64,000 bases of DNA from Amycolatopsis xylanica (lineage in GTDB: Bacteria > Actinomycetota > Actinomycetes > Mycobacteriales > Pseudonocardiaceae), in assembly GCF_900107045.1 (NCBI RefSeq), contig NZ_FNON01000005.1, positions 248,001 through 312,000 on the forward strand, given 5' to 3'. This document shows positions 16,707-25,600 of the stretch, one piece after another. Below the pieces are notes generated by a model, which worked only from the letters and a program-made list of their open reading frames with translations, did not search any database and was not told where the DNA came from. A program made the position numbers and the translations under genes. Every line of letters begins with the position of its first letter. The stretch's first letter is position 1.

Positions 16707-17930
16707 TCACGACGGCTTGATGACCTGCGCGATGGCGTCGATCCCGCGGTCCAGCTCGGCCTTGCTGATCACGAGCGGCGGAGCGACACGCAGCGTGGCG
16801 TCGTGCGTCTCCTTGCACAGCACACCCAGCTTGGCCAGCGCCAGCGAAGCGTCACGCCCGGTCGGTCCGCCAGGACTGATGTCGATGCCGGCCCACAGCC
16901 CGCGGCCGCGTACCTCCGCCAGTCCCTTGCCGACCAGCTCGCCGAGCCGTCCGTGCAGGTGAGCGCCCAGTTCCGTGGATCGCTCCTGGAACTCGCCGGT
17001 CGCCAGCAGCCGGATGACCGCCCGCCCGACCGCGCAGGCCAGCGGGTTGCCGCCGAACGTCGAGCCGTGTTCGCCGGGCTTCAGCACCCCCAGCACGGCC
17101 CGGCTGCCGACCACCGCGGAAACCGGCATGATCCCGCCGCCGAGCGCCTTGCCCAGCGTGTACAGGTCCGCGCGCACGCCTTCATGGTCGAGCGCCAGCA
17201 GCTTGCCGGTCCGCGCGAGCCCTGACTGGATCTCGTCCGCGATGAGCAGCGCGCCCGCTTCGTCACACAGCCGCCGCGCCTCGGCGAGGTACCCCGCCGG
17301 CGGCACGATGACGCCGGCCTCACCCTGGATCGGCTCCAGCAGCACGGCCGCGGTCCGCTCGGTGATCGCGTCACGCAGCGCGGCGGCGTCGCCGTACTTC
17401 ACGGTGACGAAACCCGGCGTGAACGGCCCGAAATCCGCCCGCGCGGTCTCATCGGTCGAGAACGACACGATCGTGGTCGTCCGGCCGTGGAAGTTCGACC
17501 CGGCGACGACGATCTCGGCGGTGCCGTCCGGCACGCCCTTGACCTGGTAGGCCCACTTGCGGGCGACCTTCACGGCGGACTCGACGGCCTCGGCGCCGGA
17601 GTTCATCGGCAGCACCATCTCGGTGCCGGTCAGCTCGGCCAGCTCCTGGCAGTACAGGCCCATTTGGTCGTGGTGGAACGCGCGCGAGGTCAGGGTCACC
17701 CGGTCGAGTTGATCCTTGGCCGCCGCGATCAGCGCCGGATGGCGGTGCCCGAAGTTCATCGCCGAGTAGCCGGAGAGGAAGTCCAGGTAGCTCTTGCCGT
17801 CGACGTCGGTGACCGAAGCGCCCTCGGCCTCGGCGATCACTACACCGAGCGGGTGGTAGTTGTGCGTGCTCCAGCGGTCGTCAAGCGCGATGTAGTCAGA
17901 CGTGGTGGTGGGTCCGGCGAACGTCGTCAT
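16707..17930 (-). CDS. rocD: Ornithine aminotransferase
   Basis: A 407-residue class III PLP aminotransferase. Segments typical of ornithine-oxo-acid transaminase are present: HNYHPLGVVI, SGYSAMNFGHRHP, NSGAEAVESA, FHGRTT, DEIQSGL (Asp232 contacts the PLP ring) and TLGKALGGG with the Schiff-base Lys at residue 261. The enzyme transfers the delta-amino group of ornithine to 2-oxoglutarate, feeding glutamate semialdehyde and proline. It is divergent from the PPK2 gene with a 149-bp gap. No arginase is adjacent. Confidence 0.93.
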   Translation of the reverse strand: MTTFAGPTTTSDYIALDDRWSTHNYHPLGVVIAEAEGASVTDVDGKSYLDFLSGYSAMNFGHRHPALIAAAKDQLDRVTLTSRAFHHDQMGLYCQELAELTGTEMVLPMNSGAEAVESAVKVARKWAYQVKGVPDGTAEIVVAGSNFHGRTTTIVSFSTDETARADFGPFTPGFVTVKYGDAAALRDAITERTAAVLLEPIQGEAGVIVPPAGYLAEARRLCDEAGALLIADEIQSGLARTGKLLALDHEGVRADLYTLGKALGGGIMPVSAVVGSRAVLGVLKPGEHGSTFGGNPLACAVGRAVIRLLATGEFQERSTELGAHLHGRLGELVGKGLAEVRGRGLWAGIDISPGGPTGRDASLALAKLGVLCKETHDATLRVAPPLVISKAELDRGIDAIAQVIKPS

Positions 17931-18079
17931 TGCATCAGGTTAAGGCCTGCCGGTGGAGACTTCAGCCGGGAATCATTGCTTTCAAGACTCGTTCGTTGCG
18001 CAGTTGTGTCGCGGGGAAGCGAATTGTTGCGTGCGGGTTTCGAAGCGCGTCACCGGCGTGGACTGGCTATGTTCACGGG

Positions 18080-18916
18080 ATGGCCAAACGAGTACGAGAG
18101 GCGTTGCGCTTCACCAAGGACACCCCGCTGCTGGACCCCGGCGTGTTTCCCATCGGCCCGGACAAGAAGGCGAAGGGTGAGAAGAAGCTCCTCGCCGCTG
18201 GCCGTCTCCTCGACGAACGCCAGGAAGCGCTCTACGCGGAGGGAGTCGGTGGCGGCTCCCGGAGCCTCCTGCTCGTGCTGCAGGGGATGGACACTTCGGG
18301 CAAGGGCGGCACGGTGAGCCATGTGCTCGGCCTCGTCAACCCGATGGGCGTGCATTACACGGCGTTCAAGAAGCCAACGCCCGCCGAGCGGCGGCACCAC
18401 TACCTGTGGCGCGTTCGGCGGCAACTGCCCAAACCAGGCCAGATCGGCGTGTTCGACCGCTCGCACTACGAGGACATCCTCGTACCGCGCGTGCAGGGCC
18501 TGCTGACCGCCGAGGAGCGGCGCAGGCGGTACACCGAGATCAACGCGTTCGAGCGGGAACTCGCCGAGGCCGGCACCACCGTCCTCAAGGTCTTCCTGCA
18601 CATCTCGCCCGAGGAGCAGTACAAGCGGCTCAAGGCCAGGCTGGTCACGCCCGAGAAGAGGTGGAAGTACAACCCGGCCGATCTCGACGCCCGCGCCCAG
18701 TGGGGCGACTACCAGAAGGCCTACCTCGACATCTTCGCCAAGACGAGCGCGACGCCCTGGCATATCGTGCCCGCGGACCACAAGTGGTACCGGAACTGGC
18801 TCGTCGCCCATCTGCTCGCGGAGACTTTGGACGAAATGGACCCGCGGTTCCCCGAACCTGACTTTGCTGTCGACGAAGAACTCGCGAAACTCGACACTGT
18901 TGGCGTACCCGGCTGA
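18080..18916 (+). CDS. ppk2: Polyphosphate kinase 2 family protein
   Basis: A 278-residue protein of the PPK2 family: Walker A GMDTSGKGGT, Walker B FDRSHYEDIL, lid segment QYKRLKARL and the W-K-Y-N-P-A-D motif. PPK2 enzymes transfer phosphate between polyphosphate and nucleotides (AMP, ADP or GDP depending on class); the class is not resolved here. The ATG at 18080 matches the family N-terminus (MAKRVREALRF). The frame is open back to 17930 without supporting similarity. An S9 peptidase follows within 21 bp. Confidence 0.9.
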   Translation: MAKRVREALRFTKDTPLLDPGVFPIGPDKKAKGEKKLLAAGRLLDERQEALYAEGVGGGSRSLLLVLQGMDTSGKGGTVSHVLGLVNPMGVHYTAFKKPTPAERRHHYLWRVRRQLPKPGQIGVFDRSHYEDILVPRVQGLLTAEERRRRYTEINAFERELAEAGTTVLKVFLHISPEEQYKRLKARLVTPEKRWKYNPADLDARAQWGDYQKAYLDIFAKTSATPWHIVPADHKWYRNWLVAHLLAETLDEMDPRFPEPDFAVDEELAKLDTVGVPG

Positions 18917-18937
18917 CTTTCTGAGAGAGTGCGCGGC

Positions 18938-21037
18938 GTGACCGACTCAGCCCTCGAGGCTCTTCCGTTCCTCCGCAAACAGGCTCGCACCCAGAGGTTC
19001 ACGCTCGGCGCGCCCAAGGAGTTCAAGGTCGCCCCGGACGGTTCGCGTGTGCTGTTCCTGCGTGCCGAGTCCGGGGTCGATCCGCGCAACAGCCTGTGGT
19101 CGCTCGACCTGGCCTCCGGCGCCGAATCCAAGCTGGTCGACGCGGCCGAGCTGCTGCCAGGCGAAGAAAACCTGCCGCCGGAGGAGCGCGCCAGGCGCGA
19201 ACGCAGCCGTGAGTCCGGTGGCGGTGTCGTGGGTTACGCGGTCGACGACGCGTTCAGCGTCGCGGCGTTCACTTTGTCCGGAAAGCTGTACACACTCGAC
19301 CTCGCGTCCGGTGAGGTGAAGGTCCTCGTAGACAGCTCCGTCGTCGATCCTCGGCCCAATCCGACGGGCACGCACATCGCCTACGTCCGCGATCGGCGGC
19401 TTCGGGTGATCGACCTCACAACCGGCGAAGATCGTCTCTTGGTCGACGAAGAAGGAGACGAGATCGCCTGGGGCCTCGCCGAGTTCATCGCCGCCGAAGA
19501 GCTCGGCCGAGCTCGTGGCTACTGGTGGTCGCCGGACGGACAAAGCCTGCTCGTCGAGCGCTCCGACCGCAGTGCCGTGCCGCGCTGGACGATCGCGGAC
19601 CCCGCCAATCCGCAGGCACCTGCCAACGTTGTCGCGTATCCGGCCGCCGGAGCCGCCAACGTGGATGTCTCGCTGTCTTTCCTGGGCTTGGACGGCGGCC
19701 GCGTCGACTTGGCGCCGGCCGAGTGGGAGTACCTCGTCGCCGTGCATTGGTCGGCGGGCGGAAAGCCTTTGGTCACCGTGCAGTCGAGGGACCAGCGCAC
19801 GCTGGAGATCCTGGCGGCGGATCCCGCGGACGGATCCGTGACAACGTTGCACACCGAAACCGACCCGGACTGGGTCGAGATCACCCCCGGTGTGCCCGCG
19901 TGGACCAAAGACGGCCGGCTGGTGCGGGAGAGCGCGGTGGACGGCAGTCATCGCCTGTTCATCGACGGCGAGCCGGTCACCGAGCCGGCGCTGCAGGTCC
20001 GGTCCGTCCTGCAGGTCGGCGCCGAGGTGCTGTTCAGCGCTTCGGACGAAGACTCGACACAGATTCACGTCTATCGCACCGAAAACGGCAAAGTGCGCCG
20101 TTTGTCGACAACAGACGGTGTGCACGTCGGCGCCGGTTCGGCCGAACTGGCGGTGATCGCGAGCTGGAGTCTCGAGCACAGCGGCCCGGACGTCAGCGTT
20201 TTGGCGGACGGCGAACCGGTCGCGAAGATCACCTCCGCCACGGTCGACCCCGGCATCGTGCCCAACCTGAGGTGGCTCGCGCTCGGTGAGCGTGGCCTGC
20301 GTGCCGCGTTGCTGATGCCGACGGGCTATCGCGAGGAGGACGGCAAGCTGCCCGTTCTGCTCGACCCGTACGGCGGCCCGCACGCGCAGCGGGTCCTGCA
20401 GAGCCGCAACGCGTTCTTGACCTCGCAGTGGCTGGCCGATCAGGGCTTCGCCGTCCTGGTCGCCGACGGCCGCGGCACACCGGGCCGGGGCCCGGCCTGG
20501 GAAAAGGAGGTTGCGGGCGAGTTCGCATCGATCACCCTGGCCGACCAGGTCGACGCCCTGCACGCGGCGGCCGAGATCGAGCCCGCGCTCGATCTGGGCC
20601 GGGTGGCGATCCGCGGCTGGTCGTACGGCGGCTATCTGTCGGCGCTCGCGGTACTGCGCAGGCCGGATGTCTTCCACGCGGGCGTCGCCGGAGCGCCGGT
20701 CACCGACTGGGCTTTGTACGACACGCACTACACGGAGCGGTATCTCGGCACTCCGCAGGACAACCCCGACGTCTACGAGCGGAATTCGCTGATCGCGGAC
20801 GATTTGACGCGAGCGCTGCTGATCGTGCACGGATTGGCCGACGACAACGTGTTCGTCGCGCACGCGCTCAGGCTGTCGTCGGCGTTGCTGGCGAAGGGGC
20901 GGCAGCACGTGTTCCTGCCGCTCGCCGGCGCGACGCATATGTCGCCGCAGGCGGAAGAGGTCGCCGAGAACCTGATGCGCACCCAGGTCGAGTGGATCAA
21001 GCGGGAACTCGCCGCTGTCAAGGAGGACGTCGCGTGA
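18938..21037 (+). CDS. S9 family prolyl oligopeptidase / dipeptidyl-peptidase IV-like
   Basis: A protein of about 699 residues with an N-terminal beta-propeller (DPPIV N-like, rich in W/Y-containing strands) and a C-terminal alpha/beta-hydrolase domain. The nucleophile elbow is GWSYGGYLS, the acid is in HGLADDNVF and the His in GATHMSP. DPYGGPHAQRV is also typical of the family. No signal peptide is seen, so it is probably cytosolic. GTG 18938 is chosen because GAGAGAG lies 8 nt upstream; GTG 18929 is in frame. The stop overlaps the next gene by 4 bp (GTGA). Confidence 0.9.
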   Translation: MTDSALEALPFLRKQARTQRFTLGAPKEFKVAPDGSRVLFLRAESGVDPRNSLWSLDLASGAESKLVDAAELLPGEENLPPEERARRERSRESGGGVVGYAVDDAFSVAAFTLSGKLYTLDLASGEVKVLVDSSVVDPRPNPTGTHIAYVRDRRLRVIDLTTGEDRLLVDEEGDEIAWGLAEFIAAEELGRARGYWWSPDGQSLLVERSDRSAVPRWTIADPANPQAPANVVAYPAAGAANVDVSLSFLGLDGGRVDLAPAEWEYLVAVHWSAGGKPLVTVQSRDQRTLEILAADPADGSVTTLHTETDPDWVEITPGVPAWTKDGRLVRESAVDGSHRLFIDGEPVTEPALQVRSVLQVGAEVLFSASDEDSTQIHVYRTENGKVRRLSTTDGVHVGAGSAELAVIASWSLEHSGPDVSVLADGEPVAKITSATVDPGIVPNLRWLALGERGLRAALLMPTGYREEDGKLPVLLDPYGGPHAQRVLQSRNAFLTSQWLADQGFAVLVADGRGTPGRGPAWEKEVAGEFASITLADQVDALHAAAEIEPALDLGRVAIRGWSYGGYLSALAVLRRPDVFHAGVAGAPVTDWALYDTHYTERYLGTPQDNPDVYERNSLIADDLTRALLIVHGLADDNVFVAHALRLSSALLAKGRQHVFLPLAGATHMSPQAEEVAENLMRTQVEWIKRELAAVKEDVA

Positions 21038-21987
21038 AGCGTTGGGGTATCACCATCCCGTTGACCGGGGTGCCGCTGGCCGCGCACCGCGAGCTGGTCG
21101 AGCAGCTGCCGGATCTGGGCTACACCGACGCCTGGTCGGCGGAAACCGCCGGGGTGGACGCGTTCACCCCGCTCGCGCTGGCCTCGCAGTGGGCGCCGCA
21201 GCTGCGGCTCGGCACGGCCATCGTGCCCGTGTACACGCGAGGGCCCGGCCTGCTCGCGATGAGCGCCGCGACCATCGCGGAGCTGGCGCCTGGTCGTTTC
21301 GTGCTCGGCATCGGCGCTTCGTCGCCGGTGATCGTCAAGAACTGGAACGCTGCGGAGTTCGAAGCGCCGTTCGCGCGCTCGCGTGACACTTTGCGTTTCC
21401 TGCGCGCGGCGCTGGCGGGCGAAAAGGTCAGCGAGACCTACGAAACCTTCGCGGTCAACAAGTTCCGCTTGGAGCGCCCGTCGGATCCGCCGCCGTCGAT
21501 CATGCTCGCCGCGCTTCGGCCGGGCATGCTGCGGCTCGCCGCGAAGGAGGCCGACGGCGCGATCACCAACTGGCTCGCGCCGGCCGACGTGCCCCGGATC
21601 CGTGCGGAGATCGGCCCCGACGTCGAGCTCGCCGCCCGCATTTTCGTCTGCCCGACGACGGACGCCGCCGCCGCGCGCGGGCTCGGACGGATGCTGATCA
21701 GCAGCTATCTGACGGTTCCCGTGTACGCGGCCTTCCACGAGTGGCTCGGCCGAGGCGAGGCTCTCGCGCCGATGCACGAGGCGTGGGCGGCCGGTGACCG
21801 GCAAAAGGCCAACCAGGTCATCCCGGACGAGGTGGTCGACGACCTGATCGTGCACGGCAGCGTCGAAGAGTGCCGGGAGAAGGTCCAGGCCTACGCCGAC
21901 AACGGCCTGACCACGCCGATCATCGCGTTGCTCCCGACCGGTGACGACCCGTTCGAGCAGGTCCGCGGCCTGGCGCCGAAGGCCTGA
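21034..21987 (+). CDS. LLM class F420-dependent oxidoreductase
   Basis: A 317-residue luciferase-like protein. It begins with GTG after AGGAGG (7 nt spacing) and overlaps the peptidase stop by 4 bp. It carries LGYTDAWSAE, LRLGTAIVPVYTRGP, RFVLGIGASSP and a C-terminal GSVEECREKVQAYADNG, the pattern of F420-dependent TIM-barrel oxidoreductases. It is translationally coupled to the S9 peptidase. The substrate is unknown. Confidence 0.9.
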   Translation: MKRWGITIPLTGVPLAAHRELVEQLPDLGYTDAWSAETAGVDAFTPLALASQWAPQLRLGTAIVPVYTRGPGLLAMSAATIAELAPGRFVLGIGASSPVIVKNWNAAEFEAPFARSRDTLRFLRAALAGEKVSETYETFAVNKFRLERPSDPPPSIMLAALRPGMLRLAAKEADGAITNWLAPADVPRIRAEIGPDVELAARIFVCPTTDAAAARGLGRMLISSYLTVPVYAAFHEWLGRGEALAPMHEAWAAGDRQKANQVIPDEVVDDLIVHGSVEECREKVQAYADNGLTTPIIALLPTGDDPFEQVRGLAPKA

Positions 21988-22039
21988 TCCGGTCGGCGGG
22001 CTCCGGCCGGAGCCCGCCGACCGGTCGTATCGTCTCTTC

Positions 22040-22822
22040 ATGCGTGAAATCTGGGCCGCGGGTGATGCGTATGAGGCCTACATGGGCCGCTGGAGCACAC
22101 CGGTCGCGGAGCGGTTCGTCCGGGGACTCGGCATGCCGGCGCGCTCGCGGTGGCTGGACGTCGGCTGCGGCACCGGCGCGTTGTCCGCGGCCGTGCTTTC
22201 GGTCGCCGATCCTGCGCGATTGGTCGGTATGGATCCGTCCGCGGGTTTTCTGTCCCTCGCTCGCGGCCGGATCGTGGACGCCCGATCGGCGTTCGTCGTC
22301 GGCGACGCCGGTTCGCTGCCATTTGCCGACCACGCCTTCGACGCCGTGGTGAGCGGGCTCGCGCTGAATTTCGTCCTCGATCCAAGCCGAGCCGTAGCCG
22401 AGTTCGCGCGAGTCGCGCCCATGGTGGCGGCGTATGTATGGGACTACCCCGGCGGCATGGGCATACTCAGCCATTTCTGGGACGCGGCGCTCTCTCTTGA
22501 CCCCGCTGTCGACGAATTGGACGAAAAGCATCGCTTCCCGTGGTGCCGTCCGGAGCCACTCGCCCGGCTCTGGACGGCCGCTGGTCTGGCCGACGTGTCG
22601 GTCCATCCCATCGAGATACCCACCGTTTTCGCCGATTTCGACGACTACTGGCGGCCGTTCCTCGGCGGCCAAGGACCCGCGCCCGGCTATGTCATGTCGT
22701 TGCCCGACGACCATCGTGCCGCGCTTCGCGACCTGCTCCGTAGCCGTCTGCCGGCCAAACCGGACGGATCCATCCCGCTTACTGCCAGAGCCTGGTCGGT
22801 GCGCGGCGTCGCGAATCCTTAG
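22040..22822 (+). CDS. Class I SAM-dependent methyltransferase
   Basis: A 260-residue protein with a Rossmann-type methyltransferase core: motif I WLDVGCGTGALS (about residues 37-48), an acidic motif II GMDPSAG and motif IV FDAVVSGLALNF. It belongs to the UbiE/Methyltransf_11 group by sequence. The acceptor substrate is unknown. It lies 52 bp after the LLM gene and its stop overlaps the convergent neighbour by 4 bp. Confidence 0.88.
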   Translation: MREIWAAGDAYEAYMGRWSTPVAERFVRGLGMPARSRWLDVGCGTGALSAAVLSVADPARLVGMDPSAGFLSLARGRIVDARSAFVVGDAGSLPFADHAFDAVVSGLALNFVLDPSRAVAEFARVAPMVAAYVWDYPGGMGILSHFWDAALSLDPAVDELDEKHRFPWCRPEPLARLWTAAGLADVSVHPIEIPTVFADFDDYWRPFLGGQGPAPGYVMSLPDDHRAALRDLLRSRLPAKPDGSIPLTARAWSVRGVANP

Positions 22823-23757
22823 AGAGCGGGGACCAACGTCGCAAGGCGTTCGATACCGAGGCCGCTGATCAGCAACCGTTCCTTCCGGTTGCCGAGCAGG
22901 GCGCGCGTCCAGTCGACAAAACCGCCGTCGCCGACTTCGACCCGGCCGTCCCCGAGCACGCTGTAAACCTTGAAGCAGAGTCCGAGGTAGTAACCGCGGC
23001 CGGTGCTGCGGTGTGGATCGTCGACTATTTCGACATCACGCCGGCTCGCGAAGGCGTCGTGTACCGCGACGGCGACGGAATCGAACTCGGGTGCGAGCGA
23101 GGTGAGGCCGATTTCCACGTGGCCGCCGACGGCGTTTTTGATCGCGTTCGCGACGAAACGGATGTGTTCGACGACGTGGTGTCGCTCAAAAGCCAAGTTT
23201 CCGGTGTCGCGTCCGGCGGACACCGCGCCGAGCAACGCGAAGTGCGCGAAAGTGGCCCGCCCGGTCGATTTCTGTGCGCGAACGACCCGTTGCGACGCGG
23301 CCAACCGCACGACGCTCGCTGATTTCGGGTCGTTTTGTGTCAAAAGCCGCCGTCGTGTTGCCGCTTCCAGCGCCAACGCGTTAGTCGGGTCGGCGGCCAC
23401 CTCGCTTCCCCGAGCGGTCGAAACCACTTTGTTCTGGTCGACGGTGGCCAGCGCTGAATGAGTGCCGAGTGGAGCGACCGGAGCCAAGGTGAGCAGTTCG
23501 AATCCCGTCGGCAACGTGGAAACGACGGCATCCTCGGTCGTTCGCAACCTGTCCGCCGGAACGACAGCGGGCGCGGTGAAGCGGTCTTCCCGATACTGGC
23601 GCAGTACGCCGGTCGCCGACCGTTTTCCGGCACGGATTCGCATGACCTCGAGCAGCAAAGTGGTCAGATCCGCTCCGGGCAGGCCGACAAGGAGGTCGAG
23701 CGTTTCTTGCCCGACCTCGTTCACGACCCGATCCAGCGGTCCGGCGTCCCTGGTCAC
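22819..23757 (-). CDS. Conserved protein with class II aaRS-like (HisZ-like) features
   Basis: A 312-residue protein with a GTG start. I do not recognise a named function. LAPVAPLGTHS and DQNKVVSTARGSEVAADPTN in the middle and SGLGIERLATL at the C-terminus resemble the catalytic fold of class II aminoacyl-tRNA synthetases. The last element looks like motif 3, as in HisRS or its paralogue HisZ. No anticodon-binding domain is evident. It could be a paralogue with a regulatory or aminoacyl-transfer role; this is inference from motifs only. It is transcribed alone and converges on the methyltransferase. Confidence 0.7.
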   Translation of the reverse strand: MTRDAGPLDRVVNEVGQETLDLLVGLPGADLTTLLLEVMRIRAGKRSATGVLRQYREDRFTAPAVVPADRLRTTEDAVVSTLPTGFELLTLAPVAPLGTHSALATVDQNKVVSTARGSEVAADPTNALALEAATRRRLLTQNDPKSASVVRLAASQRVVRAQKSTGRATFAHFALLGAVSAGRDTGNLAFERHHVVEHIRFVANAIKNAVGGHVEIGLTSLAPEFDSVAVAVHDAFASRRDVEIVDDPHRSTGRGYYLGLCFKVYSVLGDGRVEVGDGGFVDWTRALLGNRKERLLISGLGIERLATLVPAL

Positions 23758-23802
23758 CCACCCGATTGTTCCCTTGATCCGGGCCGGCCGCGAACGACTT
23801 TC

Positions 23803-24678
23803 TCAGCGTCCGGCGGAGAGGATCACCTGCATCACCTCGATCGTTGTGGCCGCCTTGGCCGCACCGAGTGTCCGGACGATCGGCCCGGCGATCGCGTCGA
23901 GTTCCAACGTCCGGCCCGCCTGGAAGTCCTTGAGCATCGACGACTGCATCCCGCCCGGCAACGACGTCAGCCTCGCGGTTATCGCGTCGGCGTCCACCTG
24001 TACCGAATGGACTCCGGCGGCCGAGGCGGCTTCGTCCACCAGCGGTCGCAACCAGGATTCGTGGCTGTCCCGCGCCTGGCCGATCGGCGCGTCCGCCCCG
24101 GTCGTCAGCAGTGCGAGCGGGGCGAGGAACGCGAGCTTGCTCCACAGCACGGTCGTGTCGTCTGGGTGAGTCGAGACCGCGAGGCCCGCTGCTCGTGCCA
24201 GCTCGGCGACCTCGACGCCCGCCGAGGTCCCGTCCGCGAGCACCAGGTCGGCGAACGGCGAAAGCTGCTCGATGACACCCGGCCGGTGCCGAGTCGCTTC
24301 GACCGCGATGCTGGCGCCGATCACCGCCGCCGACGGGTAGGCCGCGCGTAGAAGTGACAGGTGGTCGACACCGTTCAGCAGCGGGACAACGGTCGCCGTA
24401 CCGAGCACCGATGCGGGCACCCGTTGCAGGGCGGGCAGCAGGTCAGTGGCCTTGACCGCGACGAACAGCACGTCCAGAGCGGTGGTCAACCATGGTTGAG
24501 CGGTCGGGAAGCTCGAGATCGGCGCGGCGTCCGGTCCCTGGAACCTCAACCCGCGCGCGGTCAGCTCCGCCGCCGTGCGTTCGGTGGAGATCACGGTCAC
24601 CGCATGTCCGGCCGCCCCGAATCGTGCCGCCAGCAAGCCGCCGACTCCGCCAGGTCCCACTACGCCGATCGCCGCCAC
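23803..24678 (-). CDS. 2-dehydropantoate 2-reductase (ketopantoate reductase) family
   Basis: A 291-residue protein with a GTG start. The NADPH motif GVVGPGGVGGLLA is at the N-terminus, VAVKATDL carries the usual catalytic-region Lys, and the C-terminal half is the helical ApbA/PanE_C domain (LWSKLAFLAPL, LTSLPGGMQSSMLKDFQ). PanE reduces ketopantoate to pantoate, but many PanE-like proteins act on other substrates. Divergence from an HxlR regulator with shared operators suggests inducible control rather than housekeeping CoA synthesis, so a substrate other than ketopantoate is possible. Confidence 0.87.
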   Translation of the reverse strand: MAAIGVVGPGGVGGLLAARFGAAGHAVTVISTERTAAELTARGLRFQGPDAAPISSFPTAQPWLTTALDVLFVAVKATDLLPALQRVPASVLGTATVVPLLNGVDHLSLLRAAYPSAAVIGASIAVEATRHRPGVIEQLSPFADLVLADGTSAGVEVAELARAAGLAVSTHPDDTTVLWSKLAFLAPLALLTTGADAPIGQARDSHESWLRPLVDEAASAAGVHSVQVDADAITARLTSLPGGMQSSMLKDFQAGRTLELDAIAGPIVRTLGAAKAATTIEVMQVILSAGR

Positions 24679-24695
24679 GAGCCCTCCCAGGTTGG

Positions 24696-24708
24696 TTCCA
24701 GTATGGAA
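24696..24708. promoter_or_regulatory. HxlR candidate operator, site 1 (TTCCA-N3-TGGAA)
   Basis: Inverted repeat TTCCAgtaTGGAA in the 82-bp divergent gap, 18 bp upstream of the panE-like start codon. It has the same arms and spacer length as site 2, 32 bp away centre to centre. Two identical copies between a regulator and its neighbour make this a strong candidate for HxlR binding. Confidence 0.7.
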
Positions 24709-24727
24709 GTAACCCTAGTACGGTAGC

Positions 24728-24740
24728 TTCCATGATGGAA
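24728..24740. promoter_or_regulatory. HxlR candidate operator, site 2 (TTCCA-N3-TGGAA)
   Basis: Inverted repeat TTCCAtgaTGGAA, 20 bp upstream of the hxlR-type GTG start. Its centre is 32 bp (about three helical turns) from site 1, so two dimers would sit on the same DNA face. This could repress both divergent genes. Confidence 0.7.
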
Positions 24741-24760
24741 GACACGGAGGTGGGCCGGAC

Positions 24761-25240
24761 GTGCGGCACAAAAGCTTCGAGGGCATGAACTGTCCGATCG
24801 CGCTCACATTGGACGAGGTAGGCGAGTGGTGGAGCCTGCTGATCATTCGCGACGCGCTGCACGGTTTGACCCGTTTCGACGAATTCCAGCAAAGCCTGGG
24901 CATCTCGCCGAACTCGCTGACGCGCCGGTTGAACGCACTCTGCGATGCGGGCCTGCTGGCCCGTCACCGCTACCAAGATCGCCCACCGCGTGACGAGTAC
25001 CTGCTCACCGACCGTGGCAAGGATCTTCAGGCTGTAATCGAGTCGATCGCCGCCTGGGGACGGCGTCACATCACCCAAAGGGACGGCGCTGTCCGCCTGC
25101 AGGACACGGTCACAGGTTTGGAAGCGGAGCCGGTGCTGGTCGACCGGCGCACCGGGACGGCCGTCACGCCGGATCAGTTTCGCTACGTGGCGACTCAGGC
25201 GGCGCCCCCGATCAAGCTCGCCAAGATGCCGCACGCCTAG
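24761..25240 (+). CDS. HxlR family transcriptional regulator
   Basis: A 159-residue winged-helix protein. CPIALTLDEVGEWWSLLIIRDAL and LGISPNSLTRRLNAL with a Y/LTDRG wing are diagnostic of the HxlR/MarR-like family, and the early Cys is typical of redox- or aldehyde-responsive members. The C-terminal ~50 residues form an extra domain. It is divergent from the ketopantoate-reductase-like gene with two matching operators in between, so it probably controls that gene and itself. Confidence 0.92.
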   Translation: MRHKSFEGMNCPIALTLDEVGEWWSLLIIRDALHGLTRFDEFQQSLGISPNSLTRRLNALCDAGLLARHRYQDRPPRDEYLLTDRGKDLQAVIESIAAWGRRHITQRDGAVRLQDTVTGLEAEPVLVDRRTGTAVTPDQFRYVATQAAPPIKLAKMPHA

Positions 25241-25262
25241 CCGCGGCGATCCAATCGCGGCT
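25239..25262. terminator. Hairpin between convergent genes
   Basis: AGCCGCG at 25239-25245 pairs with CGCGGCT at 25256-25262 across a 10-nt loop. It sits exactly between the stops of the HxlR gene and the convergent DUF190 gene and could serve both. There is no clear T-tract. Confidence 0.5.
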
Positions 25263-25600
25263 TACTTCGCTCGGCCGCGATAGTGGACGACCTCGACTTC
25301 GTCCAAGGTCACCAGCCCTTCGTCGACGAGTTCGTCAAGCTGCGGCAGGAAGGCGCGGATCGGCGCTTCGGCGTCGACGATCACGATGGCGACAGGTAGG
25401 TCGTCCGACAGTGACAGGATGTTGCTCGTGTGGATCAACGAGTTCGCGCCGTAGCCCTCGATGCCCTTGAATACCGACGCGCCTGCCAGTCCTGCGTCTC
25501 GCGCCCGGCGCACCACCTCGTGGTGAAGAGGTTTGTGACGCCAGAGGTCGTCCTCGCCGACGTACACCGTAAGGCGTAGCGCACGTCCGGACAGCGCCAT
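25262..25600 (-). CDS. DUF190 domain protein
   Basis: A 112-residue protein (MALSGRALRLTVYVGEDD, then HHEVVRRARDAGLAGASVFKGIEGYG) matching DUF190, a ferredoxin-like/PII-like small domain. Such genes usually stand next to crcB fluoride-channel genes. No crcB is visible here in either direction. The start has AGGAGGA at a 6-nt spacing. Function is unknown; a regulatory or ligand-binding role is assumed for the family. Confidence 0.88.
   Translation of the reverse strand: MALSGRALRLTVYVGEDDLWRHKPLHHEVVRRARDAGLAGASVFKGIEGYGANSLIHTSNILSLSDDLPVAIVIVDAEAPIRAFLPQLDELVDEGLVTLDEVEVVHYRGRAK

Noticed and set aside
14624..16720. 698-residue plus-strand open frame across polyprenyl synthetase and DUF2252 genes
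   Set aside because: It runs in a wrong frame through one gene and antisense to another; no similarity to any family.
18947..20938. 663-residue minus-strand open frame over the S9 peptidase
   Set aside because: No domain recognised and it mirrors codon bias of the real gene on the plus strand.
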